Below, piece after piece: positions 32,211 through 42,300 of a stretch of DNA of 60,000 nucleotides (position 1 is the stretch's first letter; the number at the start of each line of letters is the position of its first letter). The notes beneath the pieces are model-generated. The model was not told the origin of the DNA and did not search any database. It saw only the letters and a program-made list of their open reading frames with translations. This stretch comes from Mesostigma viride (taxonomy: Eukaryota > Streptophyta > Mesostigmatophyceae > Mesostigmatales > Mesostigmataceae): the NCBI GenBank assembly GCA_009746045.1, contig RPFO01001363.1:1-60000 (forward strand), written 5' to 3'. A program made the translations under genes and the position numbers.

Positions 32211-33652
32211 ATCGGGGGCTCCGCCCCCGAACCCCCGCTACTTGGCAGATTCTGTGCCTCAACGGCTTTTTGTGCCTCAACGGCGAGTACCAGCACAGCC
32301 GTACACTCCCGCTCACACAGCCCGCCCACTAGCAAGACAGCCGAACCTGTACGGCCGGCCACAGCCTGTGATCCCCTGGATTACGCCTCGATTCCATGCA
32401 AACTCATGGTGCCGGACGGTTTGCTGGCCTATTTTGGGAAGCCGGTGGCTGAACCGAACCGCAACTAAACCTGTTATGTCAGTACGTCAGATCCGTCCGT
32501 CAGCTTTCTCGCTTTTTGCCAGCAACCGCCAAATACCCCTTGAATCGGTCCTCTCCTCGCCGTTTTCCCTGCCAATTTCCCTCGTCCGTTCCAAACGCCT
32601 AGGCCAATTTCAAGCTCAACTTGGCACGCATCGTTTTGGCTCGCTCCTACGCTGAGCTACTAAATGTATTAGACCGTTACTCAGCCGTTACGTATATTTC
32701 CTCTAATGCTGGCGAAATTGGCTGGAGGTTGTTTGGCTACTCGTCTTAGAAGAGTTTGGGCGCCGGACGCTACGCGGTGACAGGCCGCTAGAAAGCCTAC
32801 GGACACGATTTGCTGAAAGATTTTGTGGAAACAAATTTTGCGTTCCGATTTTCGCGCTACTAGTGTACGGACAACGTTTGCCGGAAGAGTTTGCGGAAGA
32901 GTTTGCGCAGCCAAAAAGTAGTATAAAGGGCAACAAGATCGGGGGCTCCGCCCCCGAACCCCCGCTACTTGGCAGATTCTGTGCCTCAACGGCTTTTTGT
33001 GCCTCAACGGCGAGTACCAGCACAGCCGTACACTCCCGCTCACACAGCCCGCCCACTAGCAAGACAGCCGAACCTGTACGGCCGGCCACAGCCTGTGATC
33101 CCCTGGATTACGCCTCGATTCCATGCAAACTCATGGTGCCGGACGGTTTGCTGGCCTATTTTGGGAAGCCGGTGGCTGAACCGAACCGCAACTAAACCTG
33201 TTATGTCAGTACGTCAGATCCGTCCGTCAGCTTTCTCGCTTTTTGCCAGCAACCGCCAAATACCCCTTGAATCGGTCCTCTCCTCGCCGTTTTCCCTGCC
33301 AATTTCCCTCGTCCGTTCCAAACGCCTAGGCCAATTTCAAGCTCAACTTGGCACGCATCGTTTTGGCTCGCTCCTACGCTGAGCTACTAAATGTATTAGA
33401 CCGTTACTCAGCCGTTACGTATATTTCCTCTAATGCTGGCGAAATTGGCTGGAGGTTGTTTGGCTACTCGTCTTAGAAGAGTTTGGGCGCCGGACGCTAC
33501 GCGGTGACAGGCCGCTAGAAAGCCTACGGACACGATTTGCTGAAAGATTTTGTGGAAACAAATTTTGCGTTCCGATTTTCGCGCTACTAGTGTACGGACA
33601 ACGTTTGCCGGAAGAGTTTGCGGAAGAGTTTGCGCAGCCAAAAAGTAGTATC
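32211..33652 (+). repeat. R4 tandem duplication, 2 x 727 bp
   Basis: 32211-32937 and 32938-33652 read as identical by eye, starting at ATCGGGGGCTCCGCCCCCG and running to the AAAAGTAGTAT junction. A more diverged third copy is at 27805-28540. The open frames inside are not recognisable as proteins. Confidence 0.95.
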
Positions 33653-33693
33653 AAGTAACGTGCGTGTTTGCAACTTGCCCGTTGAAACTCTAC

Positions 33694-33894
33694 GGCGGAG
33701 CCAATTTTCGGAAGAACCTCACCCTTATGCTTGCAAATTCGGGACAAATTCGGTGGATGTATGTATGGATGGATGTATGTATGGATGGATTGACGGATTT
33801 TCATCCCCTATTCCTATGTTTTCTCACGTGTACGGCCTTATAAGCTTCGCCAATTCTGGCGAACCTGACGGTTCTTCCGAAAATTGGCTCCGCC
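33694..33894. mobile_element. Small foldback element (MITE-like), 25-bp perfect terminal inverted repeats
   Basis: 33694-33718 (GGCGGAGCCAATTTTCGG plus 7 bp) is the exact reverse complement of 33870-33894. The 151-bp interior has no coding capacity and includes a TGTATGGATGGA tract. Compared with R4 copy 1 (GTAGTATAAAGGG), the surrounding ~240 bp interrupts R4 copy 2 between GTAGTA and TAAAGGG, consistent with insertion at a TA. The exact ends are uncertain. Confidence 0.75.
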
Positions 33895-34222
33895 TGATAA
33901 AGGGCAATTAACCAGAGTGAACCAGTGGATCTAACTGCTAGCCCCAAGGGGGAAAACGTAAGCAGTAGTACTGTACTGTACTAGGCACGCGGTCTAACGG
34001 CAGAAGCCGTCCAATGTTGCTCAAAGACGACTCCAGGCTGACCCCGGCTCCACTCTGGAGACAGTCTGGACCTCAACAAGCCATGCAGCAGAAATCGTAC
34101 TGTACAGTAATCAACCAAATGTGACACAGCAAACGTAGCAAAAGCACTGCGATATTTTGTGTTACCTTCCCAAAAGGCCCCTTGTTGCTGGCTGCTGAGC
34201 GCTCGCGGCGTATTGGAAAAGA
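33895..34222. other. 5' flank of the GST gene
   Basis: No gene is visible. ACTGTACTGTACT occurs at ~33970. No clear TATA box could be fixed. Confidence 0.4.
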
Positions 34223-35174
34223 ATGGCACCCATGAAACTTAGTTACTTCGATTTGCGGGGAAGGGCCGAGCCGATCCGGCTGGCGCTGTCCATCGCGGGC
34301 ATCGAGTTCCAAGATGATCGTGTGTCTCGTGAACACTTTCCGGAAATGAAGCCATCACTCCCGTTTGGGTCACTGCCAGTATTGGAGATTGATGGGACGA
34401 TGTATGCTCAAAGCAACGCTCTTCTACGCTATGTCGGCAGGTTGACAGGCCTTTATCCACAGGATCCCTTGGCCGCTCTAAAGGTCGATCAAATTCTCGA
34501 CGGTTTCGAGGTGATTATCCATGGCTCGTGGCATTTGCTTCCGTACCAGCTGCGAGCACTTGCTGAATGGAGTGGAGCAGTCCCGCCGCCTGGTTGCCCA
34601 CAGAGCTCCGTAGATTCCTGCCAGATTTCATGCGCACTGTGATTTCCCTTACAGCAACGAATTTGTAGACTGCCACCGTTTCCGAAGCAGCTCCTGTTAC
34701 CATGAAATTTCTTATTGACGTCGTTGCTTCCATCAGGATCATCCCCCTTGTATTCTACCGTTGTTTTCCCTTCTCGCTTCATGATGACCTCAAAAGACTT
34801 GTCGACTCTCGGTTTTGTTCCAAACGACCCGCTCGCGATGCCCCCAGGACGCCAGCACGGCGATGCGGCCGTCCCTCATGGAGACCGACAACCAGAAAAA
34901 GTTGGAGATGCGCCAGGGACTGATCGGCCCTGAGGGCGGCCTGACACGGTACATCGGGGCGATCTCGCGGCTAATAGGGGGCGACGGTTACGCGGTTGGC
35001 AACTCGCTAACCATCGCCGACCTCGTCATCTACAACGACATCAACTGGTTCAAAATGGGCATCCTGGACGGCATCCCGAGCAGCTGGGTGGACTCGTACC
35101 AGCCGCTCATGAAAGTGTGGAGCACGGTCGCGAGACACCCCAAGGTGCAAGCCTGGGAGGCTGCGCACAAGTAA
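34223..35174 (+). CDS. Glutathione S-transferase, sigma-like, two exons
   Basis: Cytosolic GSTs conjugate glutathione to electrophiles; sigma-like members can also isomerise prostanoid-type lipids. Exon 1 is 34223-34510 and exon 2 is 34848-35174, with a GT-AG intron (34511-34847) in phase 0, giving 204 residues, the usual length for the class. The thioredoxin-fold half has MKLSYFDLRGRAEPIRL with the presumed catalytic Tyr8, the glutathione-site segment FGSLPVLE at 48-55 and QSNALLRY at 63-70. The helical half carries RPSLMETDNQKKLEMR and the conserved N-capping region NSLTIADLVIYNDINWF. Splicing joins DGFE to DASTAMRPS, matching the family. No targeting sequence is seen, so it is probably cytosolic. 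The exon structure is inferred from family fit. Confidence 0.93.
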
Positions 35175-35756
35175 ACCGATGAGCATAGCGGGAGTGGCTC
35201 CACGCAGGGGTAGGACTCCCTAGCCATGGGCATATCATGCAGGAAGCGACGGTGAGCGGTTCATCAACAGTGGCTGCCTTGCAAGTTGCCTTTCAGTGTC
35301 CATCCACGTGAAAGTTCGAGCAAAGGAACAGGGTTGTCACTAACGCGCCACTGGGGAGCTGACCTATCATCAGCAACAGATAGACTTTGCAGGACATTAT
35401 ACCAGGAGCGCAAATGGTTTTCACTATTTGCGGCGTGCCAAATCAGACTATACCAGGACACAATGCCAGGTTGGTAACAGTGTGCTGCGACTAAGGGAGT
35501 GGACCCCTCATCAAGAAGTGGTGTCCGCATGGACCCTATTGCCGAGGCAAGTAGCAAATAGACTAAATGCTGCATGGACCCATTAACCAGGACACCATAC
35601 CCGGATGGTAACAAGATTTGTGGAGGGCTACACAAGATAATGGGACTGTGTTATGTATGATAGCGGGAGATGCAAGTGCTTAACGTACTCACTTGGCTAC
35701 ATGATATCGGGACACAGACAGGGAGCTAACCCCAAAGACAGTGAGACAACTATATC
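35175..35756. other. 3' flank of GST, no recognised gene
   Basis: Unique-looking sequence without a reliable open frame. Confidence 0.5.
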
Positions 35757-35900
35757 GATTTCTGGCCTGCGCTAGTTGTCTCCTTGATATCTGGACGCAT
35801 GGTGTTCCAACGTCGAATAAGCCTTGATCAAGATTAATTAATTAATTAATTAATTAATAATTAACTAATTAAACTCGTGCTCCCGTTGGGGAGTCACGGA
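35757..35900 (-). repeat. R1 end fragment and R3-like fragment
   Basis: 35757-35795 carries the R1 constant end (ATCAAGGAGACAACTAGCGC on the minus strand). 35835-35875 is TTAA-rich, and CTCCCGTTGGGGAGTCACGG follows, the reverse complement of part of 18570-18600. Confidence 0.7.
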
Positions 35901-35914
35901 GCGCTGACCTTGAT

Positions 35915-36082
35915 GGAGGGAGGGAGGGAGGGAGGGAGGGAGGGAGGGAGGGAGGGAGGGACGGACGGACGGACGGACGGACGGACGGACGGACGGACGG
36001 ACGGACGGACGGACGGACGGACGGACGGACGGACGGACGGACGGACGGACGGACGGACGGACGGACGGACGGACGGACGGAG
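35915..36082. repeat. (GGGA)n switching to (GGAC)n
   Basis: About 11 GGGA units to 35960 change abruptly to about 30 GGAC units to 36080, then revert to GGAG/GGAA. The Gly-Arg-Glu and Pro-Ser-Val-Arg frames are artefacts. Confidence 0.97.
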
Positions 36083-36239
36083 GGAAGGAGACAGGCAACC
36101 CTATCGGTCTAAGCTATCTACAAAACCAATCCTACTCTATATCTATCATGATGGTGCCCGCGACCCTAGGGGTCCTGTCTAGCATGCTTCCCGCGTTTAT
36201 AAACACGCGGCTTCCCCACTGGAGGGGGTTCGCAGACCA

Positions 36240-36425
36240 AGATAACCATGGCCAATTCCTTTTATTCGCTACCCTGATATTCACAGTCTCCTTTCCCACA
36301 CAGCAAAATATGGTATTGTTCTTAGTCAGTTGCATCGTTTTTCCCGTCTTTGTTCTTATCGTGTCGATTTCATCACGACCCTTGTTGAACTCTTGCATCG
36401 TTTGTTGGTCAAAGACTATTAAATT
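36240..36425 (-). repeat. R1 coding-part fragment
   Basis: The minus strand encodes DEIDTIRTKTGKTMQLTKNN then TIFCCVGKETVNI, closely matching 17930-18050. Confidence 0.8.
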
Positions 36426-36690
36426 AAATTAAATTATAACATGCTGGTTGTCTCTTTGATAACATGCCTCCGTTGGGAGATCATTAAAAATTAAATTAAA
36501 TTATAACATGCCTCCGTGGGGAGGTCATGTAGCACATATTTCATGATGGATGGGGTGGAGGAAGCCGCGTGATCGAACTGTCCTAACTCTATCTAGAAAA
36601 TCCTACCTACACTACTCATCAAAACGCCTCCTCCGCTTGGGGGGAGGTGGCTTGCCCACAGGGTCGGGCGTGTGCGCCTGACCCTGGGAG
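36425..36690 (-). mobile_element. LINE-B 3' end
   Basis: Nearly identical to 13100-13290: A/T-rich tail, ACATGCCTCCGTGGGGAGGT, GGAAGCCGCGTGATCGAACT, then a coding end with a Pro/Arg-rich C-terminus. A short extra tail copy precedes it at 36421-36445. Confidence 0.75.
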
Positions 36691-37090
36691 ATCATGTAGC
36701 ACATATTCCTTGATGGGTGGGTGGAGGTGGAGGAAGCCGCGTAATCGAACTATCCTAACTCTAAGCTATCTAGTCCATAAAATCCTTACTACACTTCTCA
36801 CCAAAACGCCCCTTCATCTTGGGGGGGGATGGCTTGCCCACAGGGGCTGGCGTGTGAGCCTGGACAATCTTCTGCCGCCGCTTCTGATTCTGCATGGCAA
36901 TCCAAAGAAGGGAGAGGGAGTGGATGCGGTGTTCAAACTGAGCTGGGACCACTAGGTCGGCCAGCAACATCTGGGTGTAGTTCATGGCAGGTTTACCTAG
37001 CTTCCTGGGAATGTCCATGGGGCCAGGCCAGGTCAAAATGTGCCGCCCTGGTTGGCCAAGCCGCTGGGCGCCGGCCAGACCAAGGGCGGT
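36690..37090 (-). mobile_element. LINE-B copy with the longest coding tail
   Basis: The minus strand carries a frame at 36770-37036: MTWPGPMDIPRKLGKPAMNY, TQMLLADLVVPA, then LWIAMQNQKRRQKIVQAHTP. It lies next to the preceding LINE-B 3' end in the same orientation. The family is not recognised. Confidence 0.65.
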
Positions 37091-37104
37091 GTCGACCTGG
37101 CTGG

Positions 37105-37375
37105 TGCGAGCAAGATCAACGAGTTACTGAGCGATTTGTCTCAAATGCTATCCTACGCTTCCTAATCTCGTCCGAAATACGAGGCATACCCTGATACAAA
37201 GACTCTAATGACCTACGCTTGGAAAACCCAAAGAATATGACCGAGACGTTATGCTCCGTCAAGTCCGGTGTTTCTTGCAACGTCACCCACATCTGTTCGG
37301 TGCTGCCCCTTGGCACAAGCTCTACAAACAGGTCGTGGACAGCCGGGCTGGATCGCGTAGTATACCGGCTTTAAT
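37105..37375 (-). repeat. R1 coding-part fragment, divergent end
   Basis: The minus strand encodes PRGSTEQMWVTLQETPDLTE, as in 17815-17880, then continues into sequence not shared with the other copies (KRRSLESLYQGMPRISDEIR). Confidence 0.7.
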
Positions 37376-37544
37376 GCGTGTTTTCATTGTTATACTGGTG
37401 GCCCTATATTGGACACCTGCAGTTCAAATGATGATTGAATAGTTGTCTCAAATTGACATAGGGGTCATGAGGGACGGCCCGCCAACCGGTACGTGAAGCA
37501 AATAGGTAGGGGGGATTAATATAAAATAGCCTGGATCTCCATTC

Positions 37545-37690
37545 TAGGCCGTATTCATCATCCTGAACGACTCGAAAACGCGGAAAAGATAACTTCAGGC
37601 GCGAGCTACCATGGTCTGGATTCTCCCGATTTCCGGCCTGCGTTGGTTGTCTCCCGATTTCCGGCCTGCGTTGGTTGTCTCCTTGATATA
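37545..37690 (-). repeat. R1 constant-end fragment with internal 32-bp doublet
   Basis: Starts at the constant end on the minus strand. The CGATTTCCGGCCTGCGTTGG-to-TCTCC block is present twice in tandem, at 37627-37682. Confidence 0.8.
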
Positions 37691-37869
37691 AAGTAGTTGT
37701 CTCATTGATTAGAGAAAGCATCGTCTCATTGATATGAGCATCGACAAAATCAAATTGATATGAGAATCGACAAAACTGAAACCCCAATCGTCCCACCCCT
37801 TCCCCTCCACCCCACCTCCATCACTGCCTTGCTCCATGCCCCCCACCACCCACCCACTGACTGATTGGG

Positions 37870-38240
37870 CAACGCCCCATTCTAGGCATCGGTACCTTAA
37901 ACGTTTGCACCCTCCCTGCACATTGTACTACCAACGGCACCATGCCAGCACGCCAAGGCGTTGGCGAGCTAATCGCCCTGTGTGTCGACAACACGATCGC
38001 CACCCTTGAGTGGCGTCCAAGAGCATGTACCGGCGTGTAGTCGACCCACAGCAAGGGGTCAGCGGGCTCATGGCCGATGACCTCCACGCTGGCTGGCGAT
38101 TCCACTATGGTGGAGGCGCCGCGCCGGGCCAAGGTGGGGTGGGCGGGCCTCCTGTGCTCACCGGCAGCATCTGCCCACCTCAAGACCGTCGAGCTGCGGT
38201 CACCGCGTGTTCTAGTGGCTACTTTTGCAGCGACTGAAGG
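37870..38240 (+). pseudogene. LINE-A APE-type endonuclease, N-terminal fragment
   Basis: One frame gives GIGTLNVCTLP, then GVGELIALCVDNTIATLEW, the first strand and helix of an APE-type LINE endonuclease. A stop and frame change follow, then GWRFHYGGGAAPGQGGVGG, the conserved glycine-rich region. A related fragment is at 51600-51910. A C-rich leader precedes both. Inactive. Confidence 0.75.
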
Positions 38241-39340
38241 GCATTCTCACCACACGCTCACGGTGGTCGTGGGTAATGCGCTGCACGCGGGCCGAGACCC
38301 AACGGAAGTTATGGAACGACTAGTTCAAGACTTCAGGGTGATGTCGGTCGGATACCGAAAATGGAATGTCGGAGCCTGTCTTGTCACCGAAATATTTATT
38401 GATATATTGGCGTACAGGGTGGATGTTACTTTGTTATGCAGGCGCTACTTTGTGACCTCTGCTTACGCCTCTGTTGACCACGCGGCCTAGCCCGTTGCGC
38501 GCGCCCTGGTTATACCGTGCTGGTACGTACTGCATTTGGTTGCAGTGCGGGCGTCTCCATCGAAACTAAGGCTTCCATCAAGGCAAAAAAGATCAAATAT
38601 GGCATTGTCTTGTGTGTCTTGCAATATTAAGATTCAACTTGTAGGCTGGGCCGAAAAACTACAGGGCATGAGAGGCCAAAACGTACAATATAGCAGTTCT
38701 CTATACCCTACCTGCGTATGCCCGGCCTGCAGTAAAATGACCGAGCGCGTTTAACACTATCAACTTCACAGGTAACTGGGTACTTGCAGAACTTTCCAAT
38801 GTACAGAAATCATGACGTCAACGCCATAACGAGAACAAACGTACCAGCTGATCGGACTCAATTCAACATGCCCCTCCGCCTTCAATAATAATCCACAGCC
38901 TGATCGTGACACGCATGCGAGATCAGGGATCGTTGATCGTCGTTGGGATCAACATGGCTCGCGGCCCGCGGGAAAGAAATGGGGACGTCGATGATCAACA
39001 TTGTAATTACTGTAGGAACCCGGAAAAAAGTGGAGGGGTGAATTGTGGCTCGCACCGCGTGACGCGTAGTGCCCGAGCCTGGGCACTGGGCCCAAGTAGG
39101 GGAGATCTCGATATTTATGGCCTGGACGCCGCGCCAGGATCTGAACGTCCGAGAACCCCTCCCAGCCACCAATAGCCCACTCGGATCTGGATGGTACGGA
39201 CGCGCGCCCAGCCGGCAACGTGGGTCGCTCGCAGCGTGTGTGGTCTGCCCTTTTCCAGAAAGGCCACGGTCAGCCATTTCCGTCTTCCTTTCGGTCGGCC
39301 GCGTCTACTCTTACGCTGCTACCCCCTTTTCCCGTCGAAA
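38240..39340. other. Intergenic region upstream of TypA
   Basis: Short frames only. 38536-38754 gives a Cys-rich peptide (CVSCNIKIQ, CVCPAC) that I cannot identify. The last ~40 bp before the TypA ATG are pyrimidine-rich and could be its 5' UTR. Confidence 0.5.
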
Positions 39341-42300
39341 ATGGCTGCAATTACGGCGGCCATGGCGGTTTCCTGCGGCCTTGCCCGCGCTTCCCCGGCT
39401 GTCGCCGCGCAGCCGGAGAGGCGTGCGGCGCCGCAGCGCGCGGTGAAGGTCGGCAAGCGAAACGAGCCGGCTGCCTCGGCGCAGGCGAGGACCGCCTCTG
39501 GAGCGGCCGTGTCGCTGCGGTCGTCTTTTATCCAGGGCCAGCCAGTTCTTGTACCATCGTCTTCGCGATCTGCCCAGCCAGCGCCACGGACCACCACGTC
39601 CGCCCTTGCCGTTGAGGCCCCAATTACGTCTAGTAAGAAATTGGTGACGAAGGACGGCATTCGTAATATTGCGATCATTGCGCATGTCGATCACGGAAAG
39701 ACCACTCTGGTGGATGCCATGCTTAAGCAATCGAAGGTTTTCCGGTCAAATCAGAAGGTTGAGGAGCGAATTATGGATTCGAACGACCTGGAGCGCGAGC
39801 GCGGTATCACCATTCTGGCGAAGAACACCGCCATTCGTTACAAGGATACCAAAATTAATATCATCGACACGCCTGGCCATGCTGATTTCGGTGGGGAGGT
39901 CGAGCGCGTGCTCAACATGGTTGACGGTGTGCTACTGCTGGTCGATTCCGTGGAAGGCCCGATGCCCCAGACCCGGTTCGTGCTTAACAAGGCGCTCCAG
40001 CTGGGACACCCCGTCATCGTGGTCGTGAACAAGGTCGACCGGCCCGCGGCCCGCCCCGCGTACGTTGTGGACACCACCTTCGAATTGTTCTGTGACCTGG
40101 GCGCGACGGACGAGCAATGTGACTTCAAGATTGTGTTTGCCAGCGGAGTGAACGGCACGGCCGGTTACGAGGCGGACGCCTTGCAGCCGGACCTGATCCC
40201 GCTGTTTGACACGATTGTCAGCGCGATCCCCGCCCCCAAGGTGGACGTGGAGGCCCCGCTGCAGCTGCTGGTAACCAACTTGGATTATGATGAGCACAAG
40301 GGCCGCATTGCGATTGGCCGTGTGAGCTCCGGAGTCATTTCCCCCGGGCAACAGGTCAAGGTAAGCAAGCTGATAATTTGCAACCTCAATCTGCTTACAA
40401 AATCCGGGCTACACGCCCATAAGACCTCTTCACCTACCTCTGGGTTACCTTTTGCCAATTTATCTTACATTCCCATGCCTTGGGCTCAATCGCCTAGTGT
40501 CACTCGATCATGTTACAGGGTTCGCGGGTTATAGAAAGGATGCATAATCTGTCTTGCTGGTGTCTTGAAGAGAACAGTTTAGCCCTATTTCCAGATTTCG
40601 TGCGGTAGCAGTTAGTACGCACGCGTTGTCCAAGTCCAAACTCCAATATGAGAAACAAGCTAAAATTTCTATGGGAAGTTATAATCAGTTATGATCAAGG
40701 GAAGCGGTTCCTACTGCGCGACCTTTCTGGATCCATGGGTTTGAACAAGCCTGCTGCCTGGGATTGGCACGCAAATGGCCAACACTGCACGTATGCATGC
40801 CAGTTGTTTTCTTTATATACACTGGAAGTTGGTCGTGGCTGCCACCATCCTCTCTTCCCTTACATCACGTAGAGCAGCACCAAAGAATCTATGTATAGTA
40901 CCCCATCCATCTATCTATGCGGTCACCCCTCTCCATGTGTCTTACATCCACTGCCATCACGACCATGTGACACAAAGTATCACTAGTGAAAAACTCATCA
41001 ATTTAATGGTGTTCGTGTATCAAGGTTTTTCATGTGAATGATAAGTATTACGAGATAGTAAATGTGGAATGTGCTAGAACAAAGAACGTACTGTCATTTG
41101 CAAATAATGAAGATTTACATTGAGCTTTCCTGATTGTTTAATTGATGGGTCACGCCTCCGCCCCCTTAAGTCACCCCATAGATGCCCCTATGCTTTGCAA
41201 GCACCGCCCCCCCCCCTCCCACTCCCCCCCCTCAAACGCCCCCTAAAAAACTGGTCAGGTGTCGAACTTAAAAGTTTGTGCCTACCCTGCGAGGTCTTTC
41301 CCTGCCCGTGACGTTGGCCACTTCTGCTAACTCGTGTGCGTGCTCGTTGGCCCCCATATCTATAAACAGCAGGCTTGTGCTATATCACGGTTCTCCAGAA
41401 TTCTGGTCCGCGCTGGCTGTCCGATTGATATACCGTTCCGGTTCCTACCTGTTGCTGGCCGTGGTTGTGTTTAGTATTTATTGCCCATAACAATATCCAT
41501 AATTTCAAGGCTACGCATTTCCATCTCCATACATATTCATCATCCTGAACGACTTGAAAATGCGGAAAAGATAATGTCATGCTGGAGCTACCATGCCTCA
41601 GATTCTCCCGATTTCTGGCCTGCGCTGGTTGTACTTCGCCTTGATAACAATATCCCTTTCCCGTCCATGCACAAGGTTTGATTGAATCCATGCTTGATTG
41701 AATCTATGGTTCCATCTCATCAATGCAATTCGATTTCCGGCGCGCGATGTCCACGCTTGTTACGTCTGCCAGATCTGCACTCCAGAGTCCGCCCCCCGCT
41801 CGGGCAAGATCGCGGAGGCCTTTGTCTTTGACAACTTTGTGCGCGTGGCCTCGGACGCCGTCGAGGCTGGCGACATCTGCGCAGTCACGGGCCTGCCCGA
41901 CGTGCGCATCGGCGAGACGATCACGTGCCCGGTGGAGTCGATCCCTCTGCCCACGATCAGCGTGGAGGAGCCGACGGTGCGCATGTCGTTCCTGGTGAAC
42001 ACGATGCCGTTTGCGGGGCAGGAGGGCAAGTTCGTCACGTCGCGGCAGCTGCGGGAGCGGCTGTACCGCGAGCTGGAGCGCAACCTGGCCATGAAGGTGG
42101 GTGAATGGGTGGTGGTTGGGCTGGCTATTGCGCAAGAGATAGGATGATTTATGTTGAGCTGGAGCGCAACCTGGCCATGAAAGGGTGTCCGCAGTACAGT
42201 ATGGTGCCAGTGGTAGCATGCGTTTTGTCCTGGTAGAGCAAGTAGGGTACTTCTGTACTACGCGGGGGAGCGCCATACCTGCTGTACCTGCTGAGGGGGG

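Noticed and set aside
27638-33382. Frames of 137-147 codons inside R4 units on both strands
   Set aside because: Open on both strands in each copy with Pro/Arg- or Ser/Gly-rich composition. Because two R4 units are identical they give no independent evidence of selection.
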